A stretch of DNA of 64,000 bases from Acidobacteriota bacterium. Its GTDB lineage: Bacteria > Acidobacteriota > Terriglobia > Terriglobales > Acidobacteriaceae. The translations under genes and the position numbers were made by a program. The notes beneath the pieces were generated by a model that was not told the DNA's origin, did not search any database, and saw nothing but the letters and a program-made list of their open reading frames with translations. The first letter of the stretch is position 1; each line of letters begins with the position of its first letter. Location of the stretch: assembly GCA_021813745.1 (NCBI GenBank), contig JAKAJO010000135.1:31047-95046 (forward strand), written 5' to 3'. This document shows positions 1 through 9,632 of this stretch, in pieces.

Positions 1-423
1 GTCGAGAGTCGCAAGAGTAAATTCGAGATTGTCGGGGTCGAACCTTCCGGCTTCCTTCAGGGTGCGCGAAGCGGGGCTGGCGCGGAGTCCAATGTCCCAC
101 ATCCCCTGGATGATGGACCGCACGATGTCCTTTGATTGCACTTCTGCCTTCTCGTCGGCGAAGACGAAGAGGACATCGATGTCAGAAAAAGGAAATAGAT
201 CCTTGCGTCCGTACCCGCCAAGAGCAAGCAGAGCAACATGTTGCGCGCTCTGACCGAGGAAGGCCCGGCGCCACATCTCGATCAGGATGCGGTCCACAAC
301 GGCGGAGCGGCGGCGGATGGCTGCTGTCCCGTCACCCGTGCGGTCACAGGTCTGCCGGACGAGCGCCATCTCGCGCAGATACTGATCCCGGAGATCGTCA
401 ACCGCCAAAGCGACTGGAGTCAT
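1..423 (-). CDS. glnD: PII uridylyltransferase GlnD, N-terminal part (runs off the window)
   Basis: Translation from the ATG at 423 gives 141 residues, open to the window edge. The stretch GGYGRKDLFPFSDIDVLF is the nucleotidyltransferase signature (GG-(12-13)-DxD) of GlnD/GlnE-type enzymes, with the metal-binding Asp pair in SDIDV. GlnD uridylylates PII in low nitrogen and removes UMP when glutamine is high. The HD and ACT domains would lie beyond the left edge, so the family call rests on the NTase domain alone. There is no clear Shine-Dalgarno sequence before the ATG. A nitrogen-type two-component pair (NtrY/NtrX-like) lies 17 kb away, but nothing in the sequence links them directly. Confidence 0.85.
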   Translation of the reverse strand, partial: MTPVALAVDDLRDQYLREMALVRQTCDRTGDGTAAIRRRSAVVDRILIEMWRRAFLGQSAQHVALLALGGYGRKDLFPFSDIDVLFVFADEKAEVQSKDIVRSIIQGMWDIGLRASPASRTLKEAGRFDPDNLEFTLATLD

Positions 424-567
424 AGGAGTTGTACGTGGCTCGCCGAAGCAAGAAGGATGTGTTAACAGAATACTAAATTACGGGCTTGGCACAAGCCAGA
501 AGAGGTGCGGGACCAATTGATTGAGGACCCGACGCAGGGGACCGGCTGGCCGCTGGGGGCTCGTGCA

Positions 568-3473
568 TCAAGGATGGCGTTCCAGCACGACAGGCAAAGT
601 GCTGCTGTTTCCAGTGGCTGCCACGCCAACCAGACTGGTTGGGATGCCAGTAATGGAGGCTGGGGTGAAAACCACTGTGCCATCCAGGGCAGAGGTCGCT
701 GCGGAGACCTGGGTGGCCAGCAACGGGCTGGCTGCACATCGCCCATGGGTCGGACAAGGGGGCGCCCACGCATAAAGGGATTGGAAGAAGGTGACGGTGG
801 CGCCGGCCATCGAATTGCCGTCCATATCGCGTACGCGGAGCACGATCTGGGCAGGGGTGTTGCTGATCGGCACGGTTTGAATCGTTCCCGAGACGGCTTC
901 AAGCCATGCATACTCCGGACGGGCCCCAATCGCGATGAATTGTACGCATTGGTTGGTGCCGTTCAGACAAGCGCTGGCGGCAGACTCCTGTCCTTCAGCG
1001 AGTGGGCCCACGGTAAGTGCCTTGACGGCAATACCGTCTGAGCCTGTCACGACCGGAGTGGAGGACTGCATGGAGATGCCTGCCGCAGGCTGCCCTGCGA
1101 CGGGCACGCCGTTGCTCAGTGCCAGGGCCTGCGTGGTCCAGCCGATCGTGGCTCCAGCGGCTACCGAAACCTGAGGTGTCAAAGCACTGAGAGCAGGCGG
1201 GCTTCCCCCAGTGAAGTGCGCCTGAAGGCTGGCTCCATTGGTCAACGACGCCGTAATCACTGCGGGCGCTGTGCTGGTCGGCGTGACGAGCAACGAGGCC
1301 TGGCCGTCGCCGGTCGCCACCACGGCACAGCTGGGCTGGCCGCAGCCGAGCGTGGCTGTGCCACTGGACAAGCTGTAAAGAACCGTGACTCCGCCGGCGG
1401 GCGTGAGATTGGCCGTGAGGGCGGTGACGCTGAACGGAAGCGGCACTCCAAGCGGAACAGTGTTGGAGGGGGCGGTCCGCAGTGTCAGGGAGTCGCCGGT
1501 GCCTGCGTCATAGCTGATTCCCCCAGAGATGATCGCCGCGGCATAGAAGATGGGAAGATCATCGATTTCGACATCGACCGAGCCGCTAAGTCCCTGTGCC
1601 GCCGGCGGAGCAATCGCGGTGATTTCGTTGGGTGAGATGCTCGTAATCGTGGCGGGCTGGCCGCCGATCAGGACGGTGTCGGAAGGACGAAATCCCATGC
1701 CGTGAATAACCACGGGGCCTCCAGCGGCGGGCAAATGAGCGGGCAGGATGGTGTCTGCATAGAGAACCCAGCCATTGTAGGCGTAGTCCGGGCGTCCGTC
1801 GCCCCGCATGTCCGCAATGCCGATGCGCACCAGGTCGTCGGCGCTGGCGTCTACACGCAGCCAGCTTTCTCCGGTGGCCGAACCGTTGAGCCCAGGCGCG
1901 AAACCCACAGACGGAGAACCAATCGGGTCCAGTGCATCCCAAACGCCCAGGGCTGGCATGGCTTTGTCTTCCGTTGGAATGCCGGATTCATTCAAAGCCT
2001 GCGTGACCAGAGTAAAGGTACGTCCGCCGCGCACCGGAAAGAAGAACCAGTCCGTTTGTCCCACCTGAGAGATTTGGCCAGCCCAGAGTCCACTGGGAGG
2101 CAAGAGGCGCGGCTGCGATTCGGTGCCGATGACATCCATGGAACCAGCAGTGGCAGAGTCGCGGATCGTGACGGCAAGAGTTCGTGTCGTCCCGGCGGAG
2201 AGGCCTTCAACGGAAAGCGTTGGCATAGTGCCGGAGGGCGCAGGCGAGCCGTCTACGTAAGGCCCCACCGCATTGGCGAGGATATAAAGGGGATTAATGG
2301 GCTCGAAGGTGACCAGGTAATTCGCCGCATCGACACCCGGTGGCAAAGGCATAAAGCGGAGGTCGAAGTAGCCCTGCTGGGACGGGTCATCTGAGCCCCA
2401 GCGCGTCAGCGGGTTGCCGTCCGAATCGGTCCAGCCGGTGACGGGGTTGCCGTGCTTGCCGTTGAAGTAGCCACCGGACACGAAGGTCACGGCATATTCG
2501 TCAAGGGGGTTGCCGTTGGCGTCAAGGGGACGAGCGACGACATTGACACCCTGCATTCCAGCGCCGTCGCGAAAATTCAGTGTCCCTGTGATGGAGACCG
2601 TGTGGTCCACGGTGGTTTCTTTGCCCGGGAAGCTGGCAAGGTTGGATGCGGTGATGGGGTAGATGCGGTTCAGCGCCGCGATGTCATCGAAGCGCGGAGT
2701 CGCCGGCGCAGGAATGCAATTTCCCCCGGCGGATCCGCAGGCTCCGCTGAGGGGCTGCATTACCGGCCATCCGAGCGCTCCGTTCGGTTCACCGTTGGTC
2801 AGGGCTCCGGGATTCACCTGGGAGTAGTCGAGGCCCAGGATGCGGCCAAAGGCACGCTCGATTTGGAATGACATCATGGTGAGTTGGCCGGATGTGTTGG
2901 CGCACAGGCCATTCAGCACAATGATTCCGTGTGCGATCGTGGCGTCGGGCTGAATATTGTCGAGCCAGACCCAGACACCGTCATTCTGGCAACTGCCGAG
3001 ATCGCTTGCGGTTGCGCCGAAGAGCGCGTTGATCACAGATCCATCGGCATCGAAAATGACTCCAACGGGAGTGCCGGTTGCACTGGGTGCGGCGTCGCTG
3101 GGCTGACTGATGTGCTGACTGGCGACAACGATGTTGGAGCCGCTGACATCTTCATTGAGCGAGCCGGCATCGGTCAGGGAGACTCCCGCAGTCGGCACGG
3201 CGCTCCACACTGCGGCGGCGGCATCGACCATCGTTGTCGCTTGTTGATGGTCGACCACGGCACTGAGGGGCCCTGATCGACGAAGTACTGCACCATCCCC
3301 GTCTGCCAGCGCACGGGTTGGCCGACCACTCCGGGATTGAAGAAGTTGACTCCGGCCACGTATTTCGGCCCACCCGCAAAGAGATCGTAGGGAATCAGCG
3401 CCAGTAAGGTGGCTGCAAGGCTCATTGCAGCGCGGGCTGCACGCGTCGTCACCAGGTTGGAGATGCAGTGCAT
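568..3473 (-). pseudogene. Secreted multi-domain Ig-like/IPT protein with metzincin-like N-terminal part, frameshifted
   Basis: The product is large (about 960 residues) and secreted. The signal peptide (MHCISNLV... with hydrophobic core SLAATLLALIPY) and the first mature segment (FAGGPKYVAGVNFFNPG) lie in one frame. From about 3270 leftwards the homology-like reading continues in another frame (SAVVDHQQATTMVDAAAAVW). A single-base change in the GGGGCCC run at 3267-3273 would rejoin them. Downstream come a metzincin-like region that ends in DDIAALNRIYP, a carboxypeptidase-regulatory-like segment, an IPT/TIG domain (AAGGPVVIHGMGFRPSDTVL) and several Ig-like repeats. The protease motif is degenerate (R-A-F-G-R-I-L-G-L-D-Y where HExxHxxGxxH is expected). 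Acidobacteria encode many such surface proteins. It is either a real pseudogene or an assembly error; the long intact downstream frame favours a recent event or an error. Confidence 0.7.
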
Positions 3474-3683
3474 GACACAATGAACTGTCGGCACGGTACA
3501 TTCCACACAGGCAGAGCTATTCTAAGAAATCACTCATGAAGTGATGGGGCCGACGCGCATTCCACTTCCGTGGGAGTTACTTTTTTGCGGCTTCCGCTGT
3601 TTAGTAGTAGACATCGCGAATGTGTCCAGTAAAGATACATGCCAGCGCCCCGGAATTTGTAGCTGGGATGGGAGGAAACGGCC

Positions 3684-5198
3684 ATTTCGACTCGACTTCG
3701 TTTAGGGGATTTGCTCATACGAGCCAAGCTCGTTACTGAGGAACAGGTTGCGGAGGCCGTGCGGCGTCTTCGAGACCATGGTGGCCGCTTGGGAGACAAC
3801 CTGGTCGCGATGGGAGCCCTCGATCCCAAGACCCTGGAGACGTTTCTCCATCGCATTCCTCAAGAGCCGGCGCACATCCGGAACATCGGGATTGACGAGA
3901 TTGACCTGATGGGCCTTCTGCTGAAACTGATCTACCGCGACCGGCTGGAGACGACGCGCCAGTTTGTAGACGCGATCAAGCTTCCCTATCACATTGTGAT
4001 TGACCTGATCCAGATGGCGTTGGCCCGGAATCTGTTGCAGACGCTTGGGTCGCGCCAGGCGGATAATCCCATCGACCTGAGCTACAGCTTTACGGAAGAA
4101 GGTCGCCGCTGGACGCTCGATGCGCTGAATCGCCTTCGTTACACGGGGCCCGCGCCGGTGCCGCTGGACGAGTTCAATGAGCAGGTGAACCTGCAGAAGG
4201 TGACCAATGAGTTGGTCACCTTCGAACGCATCCGGGCGGGGATCGGCTCGTTGACCTTTGACGACAGGATCATCGAGCAGTGCGGCCCGGCATTGAACTC
4301 AGGGCGCGCGATGCTGCTCTACGGCCCCCCAGGCAATGGCAAAACCTCTGTAGCTCATGTTTTTGCCAATGTCTTCACCGATGTGATTTATGTGCCCTAC
4401 TCGATCATGGTGGAGGGACAGATCATCCGCGTGTACGATCCTCAGGTGCATTTGCCACTGGATATCACATCTGTGGCCGACGATGACGGGCTCTCTGTAA
4501 TCCGTCGCGAGACCTTCGATGCGCGTTGGGTACCCTGCAAGCGGCCCTTCGTGTTAACCGGTGGCGAACTGACACTGGAGATGCTGGACCTGCGCTACGA
4601 TGAAGTCGGCAACTTCTATGAGGCACCGCTTCATGTGAAGGCGCTAGGCGGTTGCTTTGTGATCGATGACTTCGGGCGGCAGCTCGTAAGCCCGACGAAT
4701 CTTCTGAATCGCTGGATTATCCCGCTCGAAAACAAGGTGGACTACCTGAAGCTGCATACAGGCAAGACATTCAGCATTCCATTTGAAGAGCTGATTATCT
4801 TCTCGACGAACCTCGAGCCGGAGGATCTGATGGACCCGGCGTTCCTGCGTCGGCTGCCGTACAAGATCGAAGTGGGACCGCCCAGCTACGAGAATTACCG
4901 CGAAATCTTCGACAAGGAGTGCGCGCGCCAGGGCGTGACCCTCTCTGATTCCGGATTTGAATATATTGTGCAAAGGCTCCGTTACGAAAAGGAGATGGAC
5001 TTTGCCGCATATCAGCCGCGTTTCATCGTGGATCAGGTGGTCGCCACCTGCAAATTCATGGGCCAGCCTCTTCATTTCGAGCCACGTTACGTGGATTATG
5101 CGCTCGATAACCTGCGCGTGAAACGGAGCGGTGACAGCAATCGCGAAAGCCGGACATCGGCACGCATCTCCGATGAACAGCCTGTGGGCGTCCGATGA
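3684..5198 (+). CDS. AAA+ ATPase with PilB/MshEN-like N-terminal domain
   Basis: A Walker A motif GPPGNGKT (about residues 214-221) and a late FSTN...FLRRLPYKI sensor region identify an AAA+ ATPase. The first 55 residues (RLGDLLIRAKLVTEEQ... then GGRLGDNLVAMGALD) resemble the twin RLGxxL repeat of the MshEN/GspE-PilB N-terminal domain. The obvious start is TTG at 3711, but it has no Shine-Dalgarno sequence and removes the first RLGDLL repeat. An in-frame ATT at 3684 has GGAGGA at 3671-3676, 7 nt upstream, and restores the motif, giving 504 residues. I therefore chose ATT. The function is unknown: the protein could be a regulatory ATPase for a secretion or motility system, and c-di-GMP binding is only a suggestion from the fold. 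It stands alone, with no pilus genes beside it. Confidence 0.75.
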   Translation: MSTRLRLGDLLIRAKLVTEEQVAEAVRRLRDHGGRLGDNLVAMGALDPKTLETFLHRIPQEPAHIRNIGIDEIDLMGLLLKLIYRDRLETTRQFVDAIKLPYHIVIDLIQMALARNLLQTLGSRQADNPIDLSYSFTEEGRRWTLDALNRLRYTGPAPVPLDEFNEQVNLQKVTNELVTFERIRAGIGSLTFDDRIIEQCGPALNSGRAMLLYGPPGNGKTSVAHVFANVFTDVIYVPYSIMVEGQIIRVYDPQVHLPLDITSVADDDGLSVIRRETFDARWVPCKRPFVLTGGELTLEMLDLRYDEVGNFYEAPLHVKALGGCFVIDDFGRQLVSPTNLLNRWIIPLENKVDYLKLHTGKTFSIPFEELIIFSTNLEPEDLMDPAFLRRLPYKIEVGPPSYENYREIFDKECARQGVTLSDSGFEYIVQRLRYEKEMDFAAYQPRFIVDQVVATCKFMGQPLHFEPRYVDYALDNLRVKRSGDSNRESRTSARISDEQPVGVR

Positions 5199-5236
5199 CG
5201 TAGTCGATGCTTCAGGCGATTTCCGGCCTGCGGCGG

Positions 5237-5437
5237 TTAGAGCTCAGGGTAGAAGTCAAAGAAGGCATCCAGGCTCTGCTTGAGCTGCTGCTCAATCTGC
5301 TCACGTGAGCCTTCAAGGACGTGCATGGTGACGTGTGCCTCGTGACCATTTGCCAGCTTGAGCGTTGCATCATGGATCTCCGTAACCTCGCCCTCGGGCA
5401 GGAGCCGCATTCCGTAAATCAGAGTCAGATTGGCCAT
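5237..5437 (-). CDS. Small conserved-looking protein of unknown function
   Basis: This encodes a 66-residue acidic protein starting MANLTLIYGMRLLPEGEV and ending in DAFFDFYPEL, with no signal peptide or membrane segment. The middle looks like beta strands (EIHDATLKLANGHEAHVTMHV) followed by a helix (SREQIEQQLKQSLDAFF). The start at 5437 is preferred over upstream ATGs at 5446-5449 because a TATGAT box sits at 5445-5450, 7 nt before it, which fits leaderless transcription. The gene is divergent from trxB, whose start is 82 bp away, and convergent with the AAA+ gene. I do not recognise the family. It is accepted because it fills a gap, has good codon use and no competing frame. Confidence 0.55.
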   Translation of the reverse strand: MANLTLIYGMRLLPEGEVTEIHDATLKLANGHEAHVTMHVLEGSREQIEQQLKQSLDAFFDFYPEL

Positions 5438-5519
5438 GTGCTTCATCATAATGAAGTACAGGCGGTGCCGTACTCATACCGGGCCGCTCAGACCGTCTAG
5501 AATCGACTTTGAGAATCTC

Positions 5520-6467
5520 ATGAGCGAGACACGCGATACCGTCATCCTTGGCTCCGGCTGCGCCGGACTCACCGCCGCCATCTACACGGGCCGCGCCGGG
5601 CTGAATCCGCTGGTACTGGAAGGCCATGAACCGGGTGGGCAGCTTTCCATCACCACGCTGGTGGAGAACTTTCCTGGCTGGCCGGAGGGCATTCAGGGGC
5701 CTGAGCTGATTGACAACATGAAGAAGCAAGCGGCCAAGTTTGGAGCTACCTTCCAGCTTGCACACCTGAACAGCGTGGATCTGAGCAAGCACCCCTATAC
5801 GCTGCAGACCTCGGCAGGTGAGATCTGTACGCGCACGCTGATTGTGGCCTCGGGAGCGAGCGCACGCTGGCTCGGATTGCCCAGCGAGCAGGCCCTCATT
5901 GGCCACGGCGTTTCAAGCTGCGCAACCTGCGACGGCTTCTTCTTCCGCGGCAGGGAGATTGCCGTGGTGGGTGGCGGTGACTCCGCCATGGAAGAGGCGC
6001 TGTTTCTCACGCGCTTTGCGAGCAAGGTGATGCTGCTGCACCGTCGCGACGCCTTCCGCGCGAGCAAGATCATGCTGGAGCGCGCCATTGCTCATCCCAA
6101 TATCGAGTTGCGCACCAACACCGTGGTGGAAGAAGTGCTGGGCGTGGAAGAGCAGGAGGTGAAGGGCCTGCGCCTGCGCGACGTGACGAACGGCAACGTG
6201 ACCACGCTGCACGTCAGCGGTTTGTTCCTCGGGATCGGCCACGAGCCCAACGCAAAGATGTTTCACGGCCAGATTGATTTGGATTCGGACGGCTACATCC
6301 GCACCAAGGACAATGTGCTGACCACGCACGATGGCATCGTGGTGCCGGGCGTGTACGCTTGCGGCGATGTGCAGGATCGGCGCTACCGGCAGGCGATTAC
6401 GGCAGCGGGGTCGGGCTGCATGGCCGCGCTCGAAGCGGAGAAGTTCCTCGAAGAGCGCGGACACTGA
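5520..6467 (+). CDS. trxB: Thioredoxin reductase
   Basis: This is a 315-residue low-Mr flavoprotein that passes electrons from NADPH through FAD to thioredoxin. Visible motifs are the FAD-binding GSGCAGLTAAIYTGRAG near the N-terminus, the redox pair CATC at residues 134-137, the NADPH-binding VVGGGDSAMEEA, and the C-terminal FAD motif GVYACGDVQD. Length and motif spacing match the E. coli enzyme. The start is ATG 5520; an upstream extension has no conserved sequence. It heads an apparent operon with the PLP-binding protein (31 bp or less downstream) and the DUF167 gene. Confidence 0.95.
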   Translation: MSETRDTVILGSGCAGLTAAIYTGRAGLNPLVLEGHEPGGQLSITTLVENFPGWPEGIQGPELIDNMKKQAAKFGATFQLAHLNSVDLSKHPYTLQTSAGEICTRTLIVASGASARWLGLPSEQALIGHGVSSCATCDGFFFRGREIAVVGGGDSAMEEALFLTRFASKVMLLHRRDAFRASKIMLERAIAHPNIELRTNTVVEEVLGVEEQEVKGLRLRDVTNGNVTTLHVSGLFLGIGHEPNAKMFHGQIDLDSDGYIRTKDNVLTTHDGIVVPGVYACGDVQDRRYRQAITAAGSGCMAALEAEKFLEERGH

Positions 6468-6497
6468 GGCGTGACGGGCAGACTGGACGGAAGCGCA

Positions 6498-7235
6498 ATG
6501 ACAGCGCTGGCAGACCAAATTGCGCGCGTGGAAGAGGCGATTGAGGTCGCCTGCCGCAAGGCGGGCCGTGCGCGCGCTGAGGTCGAGCTGATGGCGGTCT
6601 CGAAGACGTACCCTGCTGAGACCATGGCCGAAGCGGCGGCTCTGGGGCTTACATTCTTTGGCGAAAATCGCGTGCAGGAGTTTGCGACCAAGGCATTGCA
6701 TGCAGCGGCTCTTCGGGAGACGTGGGGAAACCAGGCGGTCCGTGTGCATTTCATCGGCCATCTTCAATCGAACAAAGCCGTGCGAGCGGCGGAACTCTTT
6801 GACGGTATCGATTCTCTGGACTCACTGCGACTGGCTGAGCGCTTGAATGAGGCGGCGGGGAAGTTGGCCAAGCGTCTGCCGGTGCTCATTGAAGTGAAGC
6901 TGAGCACAGAAGAGACGAAGGCCGGTATCGACCCGGAGTCGGCCGAGGCCGCACAACTGCTGGAACACCTTCCGAATCTCAAACACCTCGACGCGCAGGG
7001 ACTCATGACCATCGCTCCGTGGGGTGCGCCGGAGGCTGAGACGCGCACCTGCTTCCGCAGCCTGCGCGCGTGGCGGGACCGCTTGGCGCAGGCGCATCCC
7101 CGGCTCAACCTCGCTGTGCTTTCGATGGGCATGAGTGGCGACTTCCCACTTGCGATTGAAGAAGGCGCGACGCGGATTCGCATCGGCACGGCACTGTTTG
7201 GCAAACGCCAGCCCTACGCGGGGCCGGCGGAATGA
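6498..7235 (+). CDS. yggS: YggS/PROSC family pyridoxal-phosphate homeostasis protein
   Basis: This is a single-domain PLP-binding TIM barrel of about 245 residues. Family marks are ELMAVSKTYPAE with the PLP lysine, FGENRVQE, HFIGHLQSNK, LSMGMSGDFPLAIEEGAT and IRIGTALFG. YggS proteins buffer PLP and affect amino-acid and coenzyme A pools; they have no known catalytic reaction. I chose ATG 6498 (MTALADQI). A GTG at 6471 would add nine residues and sit 3 nt after the trxB stop, which is also possible. The 3' end overlaps the next gene by 4 bp (ATGA), so translation is probably coupled. Confidence 0.92.
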   Translation: MTALADQIARVEEAIEVACRKAGRARAEVELMAVSKTYPAETMAEAAALGLTFFGENRVQEFATKALHAAALRETWGNQAVRVHFIGHLQSNKAVRAAELFDGIDSLDSLRLAERLNEAAGKLAKRLPVLIEVKLSTEETKAGIDPESAEAAQLLEHLPNLKHLDAQGLMTIAPWGAPEAETRTCFRSLRAWRDRLAQAHPRLNLAVLSMGMSGDFPLAIEEGATRIRIGTALFGKRQPYAGPAE

Positions 7236-7537
7236 TACGAGCAACGAGCAATGGCGTGACAATTGCCGTGCGCGCACAGCCCGGAGCGAAGAAGACGGCC
7301 ATCACCGGAGTCTACGGCGAGGGTGCTGCCGCACAGTTGAAGATTGCCGTGCAGGCTCCGCCGATTGAAGGCCGCGCCAACGAGGCGCTGGTGCATTTTC
7401 TTGCGGCGATCTTTGGTATTCCGCGTGCGAATGTGGATCTTGTTGCGGGCGATCTTTCGCGGAGCAAGGTCTTCCTGCTGCGTGGTGTGACGCAAGAGCG
7501 TGCAACGTCGCTGATCGAAGATCAGATGGGGAAGTAG
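7232..7537 (+). CDS. yggU: DUF167/YggU family protein
   Basis: This is a 101-residue protein with the DUF167 pattern: VRAQPGAKKTAITG, LKIAVQAPPIEGRANEAL, and VDLVAGDLSRSK. The family is small and widespread with no settled biochemical function, and it often lies next to yggS, as here. Its ATG overlaps the yggS stop by 4 bp, and it ends the trxB-yggS-yggU operon. The next gene is convergent and starts its stop codon only 7 bp away, leaving no room for a terminator. Confidence 0.9.
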   Translation: MIRATSNGVTIAVRAQPGAKKTAITGVYGEGAAAQLKIAVQAPPIEGRANEALVHFLAAIFGIPRANVDLVAGDLSRSKVFLLRGVTQERATSLIEDQMGK

Positions 7538-7543
7538 GCGCGA

Positions 7544-8200
7544 CTACCGCCCGTGCAGGGCGAGCGCCGCAGCAAGGGCTTCTTCCGGCTCAGGGCGGAC
7601 GCGGAAGTCAGCGTGCGCCTCGCCGAAGAGAATTTTGCGGTCGCGGCCGATGACGTAGGTTGCGGGCAGCGGCAGCCGCCAGCTTTCCTCGCCATTCACA
7701 AAAGGGATGTTGACGAGGATGGAGCGGTAGTACTCGCGCATGTAGTCGGGCACGGTGTAGACCAGGCCGAACTGCTCGGCGAGCGCGTTGCCCGCGTCGT
7801 GCAGCACGGGGAAGGGCAGTCCGTGCTGGCCCACCATGAAGTCGCTCTGGCGCTGCGTTTGCGGGCTCACCGCGACCATCAGGGCGCCATGCTCGCGGAT
7901 CTGTCCATAGAGGTCGCGCCACGCCTCCAGCTCTGTCACGCAATAGGGGCACCAGCGCCCGCGGAAGAACTTGACGACGAGCGGGCCAAGTGCGAGCAGG
8001 TCTGCGCTGCGCACGGGCTTGTTGTTGGAGTCTCGCAGCGTGAACTCCGGCGCCGTGGCGCCTACGGGCAGGATGCGCTCCTCGATTCCCGTGGCGAAGA
8101 GTTCCTCGACGGCGCGCTCGCCGATGGCCAGCCGGTCGGCCTGCACGAGGTGGCGCGTGTTGGCCGTAATCTCGTCGAGTTGGTCCTGGAGGGAGCTCAT
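7544..8200 (-). CDS. Peroxiredoxin-like (AhpC/TSA fold) protein
   Basis: The 218-residue protein begins MSSLQDQLDEI and has a thioredoxin-fold core. The motif FFRGRWCPYCVTELEAW carries a CxxC pair where peroxiredoxins have their peroxidatic Cys, and AVSPQTQRQSDFM and FPVLHDAGNALAEQFG are typical of the peroxiredoxin-like family. It probably reduces peroxides or disulfides in the cytoplasm, as no signal peptide is seen. The start at 8200 is chosen over 8242 because the latter would overlap ffh. Its start lies 4 bp after the ffh stop, so the two are probably co-transcribed. Confidence 0.88.
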   Translation of the reverse strand: MSSLQDQLDEITANTRHLVQADRLAIGERAVEELFATGIEERILPVGATAPEFTLRDSNNKPVRSADLLALGPLVVKFFRGRWCPYCVTELEAWRDLYGQIREHGALMVAVSPQTQRQSDFMVGQHGLPFPVLHDAGNALAEQFGLVYTVPDYMREYYRSILVNIPFVNGEESWRLPLPATYVIGRDRKILFGEAHADFRVRPEPEEALAAALALHGR

Positions 8201-8204
8201 CTGC

Positions 8205-9596
8205 CTACCGTCCGAACTTTTGCCTGCCCATGCCCAGCGCACCCATTCCGCCGCGCATCATTGCTTTGCCCAGGCCGCCTTTGCCCATCTGCTTGAACAT
8301 GCGCGCCATTTGCGCATACTGGCGCAGGAGCTGGTTCACATCCTGCACGCTGGTGCCGGAGCCCGCGGCAATGCGCTTGCGGCGCGAGCCAGAGATGATC
8401 TCGTGATTCAGCCGCTCTTTAGGAGTCATAGAGTTGATGATGGCTTCCAGGCGGACGAATTGTTTCTCGTCCACATTTTTGGCCGCCTGCTGCATCCCCG
8501 CAAAGGGGCCGACCGAGGGCATCATCTTGAGGATCGATTCCATGGACCCGAGCTTCTTAATCTGGCGCAACTGATCGCGGAAGTCCTCAAGTGAAAAGCC
8601 GTCACCGAGCAGCGCCTTTTTCGCGAACTCCTCGGATTTCTTGCGGTCCAGTTTTTCCTCGGCCTTTTCGATGAGCGACATCATGTCGCCCATGCCGAGG
8701 ATACGGCCGACAATGCGGTCGGGATGGAAGGGCTCGAAGGCGTCAGGCTTTTCGCCCACGCCGATGAACTTGATGGGCTGGCCGGTCACATGGCGAATCG
8801 AAAGTGCCGCGCCTCCGCGCGCGTCGCCGTCCATCTTGGTGAGGATGACGCCGGTGAGGCCGAGGCGTTTGTGGAAGTCGAGCGCGGAGTTAACGGCGTC
8901 CTGGCCGGTCATGGAGTCGGCCACGAAGAGAATCTCCTGCGGGTTGAGCAGCTTCTTCAACTGCTCCATCTCAACCATGAGATCTTCGTCGATGTGCAGG
9001 CGGCCGGCGGTGTCCACGATGAGCGTGTCGCAGCCCATGTTGCGGGCCTCGCGACGGGCTTCATTGGCGAGCCGCTCGACAAGCTTCGGCCCGGCAGCTT
9101 CGCCCTTTAGGTCGCCCTCGTAGAGACGAGACTCGATCGATTTGGCAACGACTTTCAACTGCTCGCGCGCGGCTGGGCGATAGACGTCGACCGAGACAAG
9201 CATGGGCCGGTGGCCGCCCTTCTTGAGCCACGCGGCGAGCTTGCCGCTGGTGGTCGTCTTGCCGGAGCCCTGCAGGCCGGCCATCAGAATGACGGTCGGC
9301 GGCTGCGAGGCGAACTTGAAGCGCGCAATATCGCGGCCCAGCAGTTCGATCAGCTCATCGCGCACAATCTTGACGACCTGCTCAGACGGCGAGAGCGCCG
9401 TCATCACTTCCGTGCCGACTGCTTTGGCGCGGATGTGCTCGATGAGTTCGCGAACGACGTTCAGGTTCACATCGGCTTCGAGCAGCGCCACGCGAATCTC
9501 GCTCAGGGCGTCGGCGATGTTTTCTTCGGTGAGTGTGCCCTGGCCCCGGAGGGTCTTGAAGGCACGCTGAAGTTTTTCTGTGAGCGTTTCAAACAT
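8205..9596 (-). CDS. ffh: Signal recognition particle GTPase Ffh
   Basis: This is a 463-residue SRP54 protein. The order is an N-domain helical bundle (MFETLTEKLQRAFKTL), a G-domain with P-loop GLQGSGKTTTSGKLA, DTAGRLHIDEDLM (G3), TKMDGDARGGAALS (G4) and GVGEKPDAFEPF, then an M-domain with a Met- and Gly-rich tail that binds signal sequences and 4.5S RNA. It targets membrane proteins co-translationally to FtsY and SecYEG. It is first in a likely two-gene unit with the peroxiredoxin-like gene. Confidence 0.97.
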   Translation of the reverse strand: MFETLTEKLQRAFKTLRGQGTLTEENIADALSEIRVALLEADVNLNVVRELIEHIRAKAVGTEVMTALSPSEQVVKIVRDELIELLGRDIARFKFASQPPTVILMAGLQGSGKTTTSGKLAAWLKKGGHRPMLVSVDVYRPAAREQLKVVAKSIESRLYEGDLKGEAAGPKLVERLANEARREARNMGCDTLIVDTAGRLHIDEDLMVEMEQLKKLLNPQEILFVADSMTGQDAVNSALDFHKRLGLTGVILTKMDGDARGGAALSIRHVTGQPIKFIGVGEKPDAFEPFHPDRIVGRILGMGDMMSLIEKAEEKLDRKKSEEFAKKALLGDGFSLEDFRDQLRQIKKLGSMESILKMMPSVGPFAGMQQAAKNVDEKQFVRLEAIINSMTPKERLNHEIISGSRRKRIAAGSGTSVQDVNQLLRQYAQMARMFKQMGKGGLGKAMMRGGMGALGMGRQKFGR

Positions 9597-9632
9597 ACGT
9601 TAAGACCTAGTGTATCGAAAAAGCGTAAGGGG

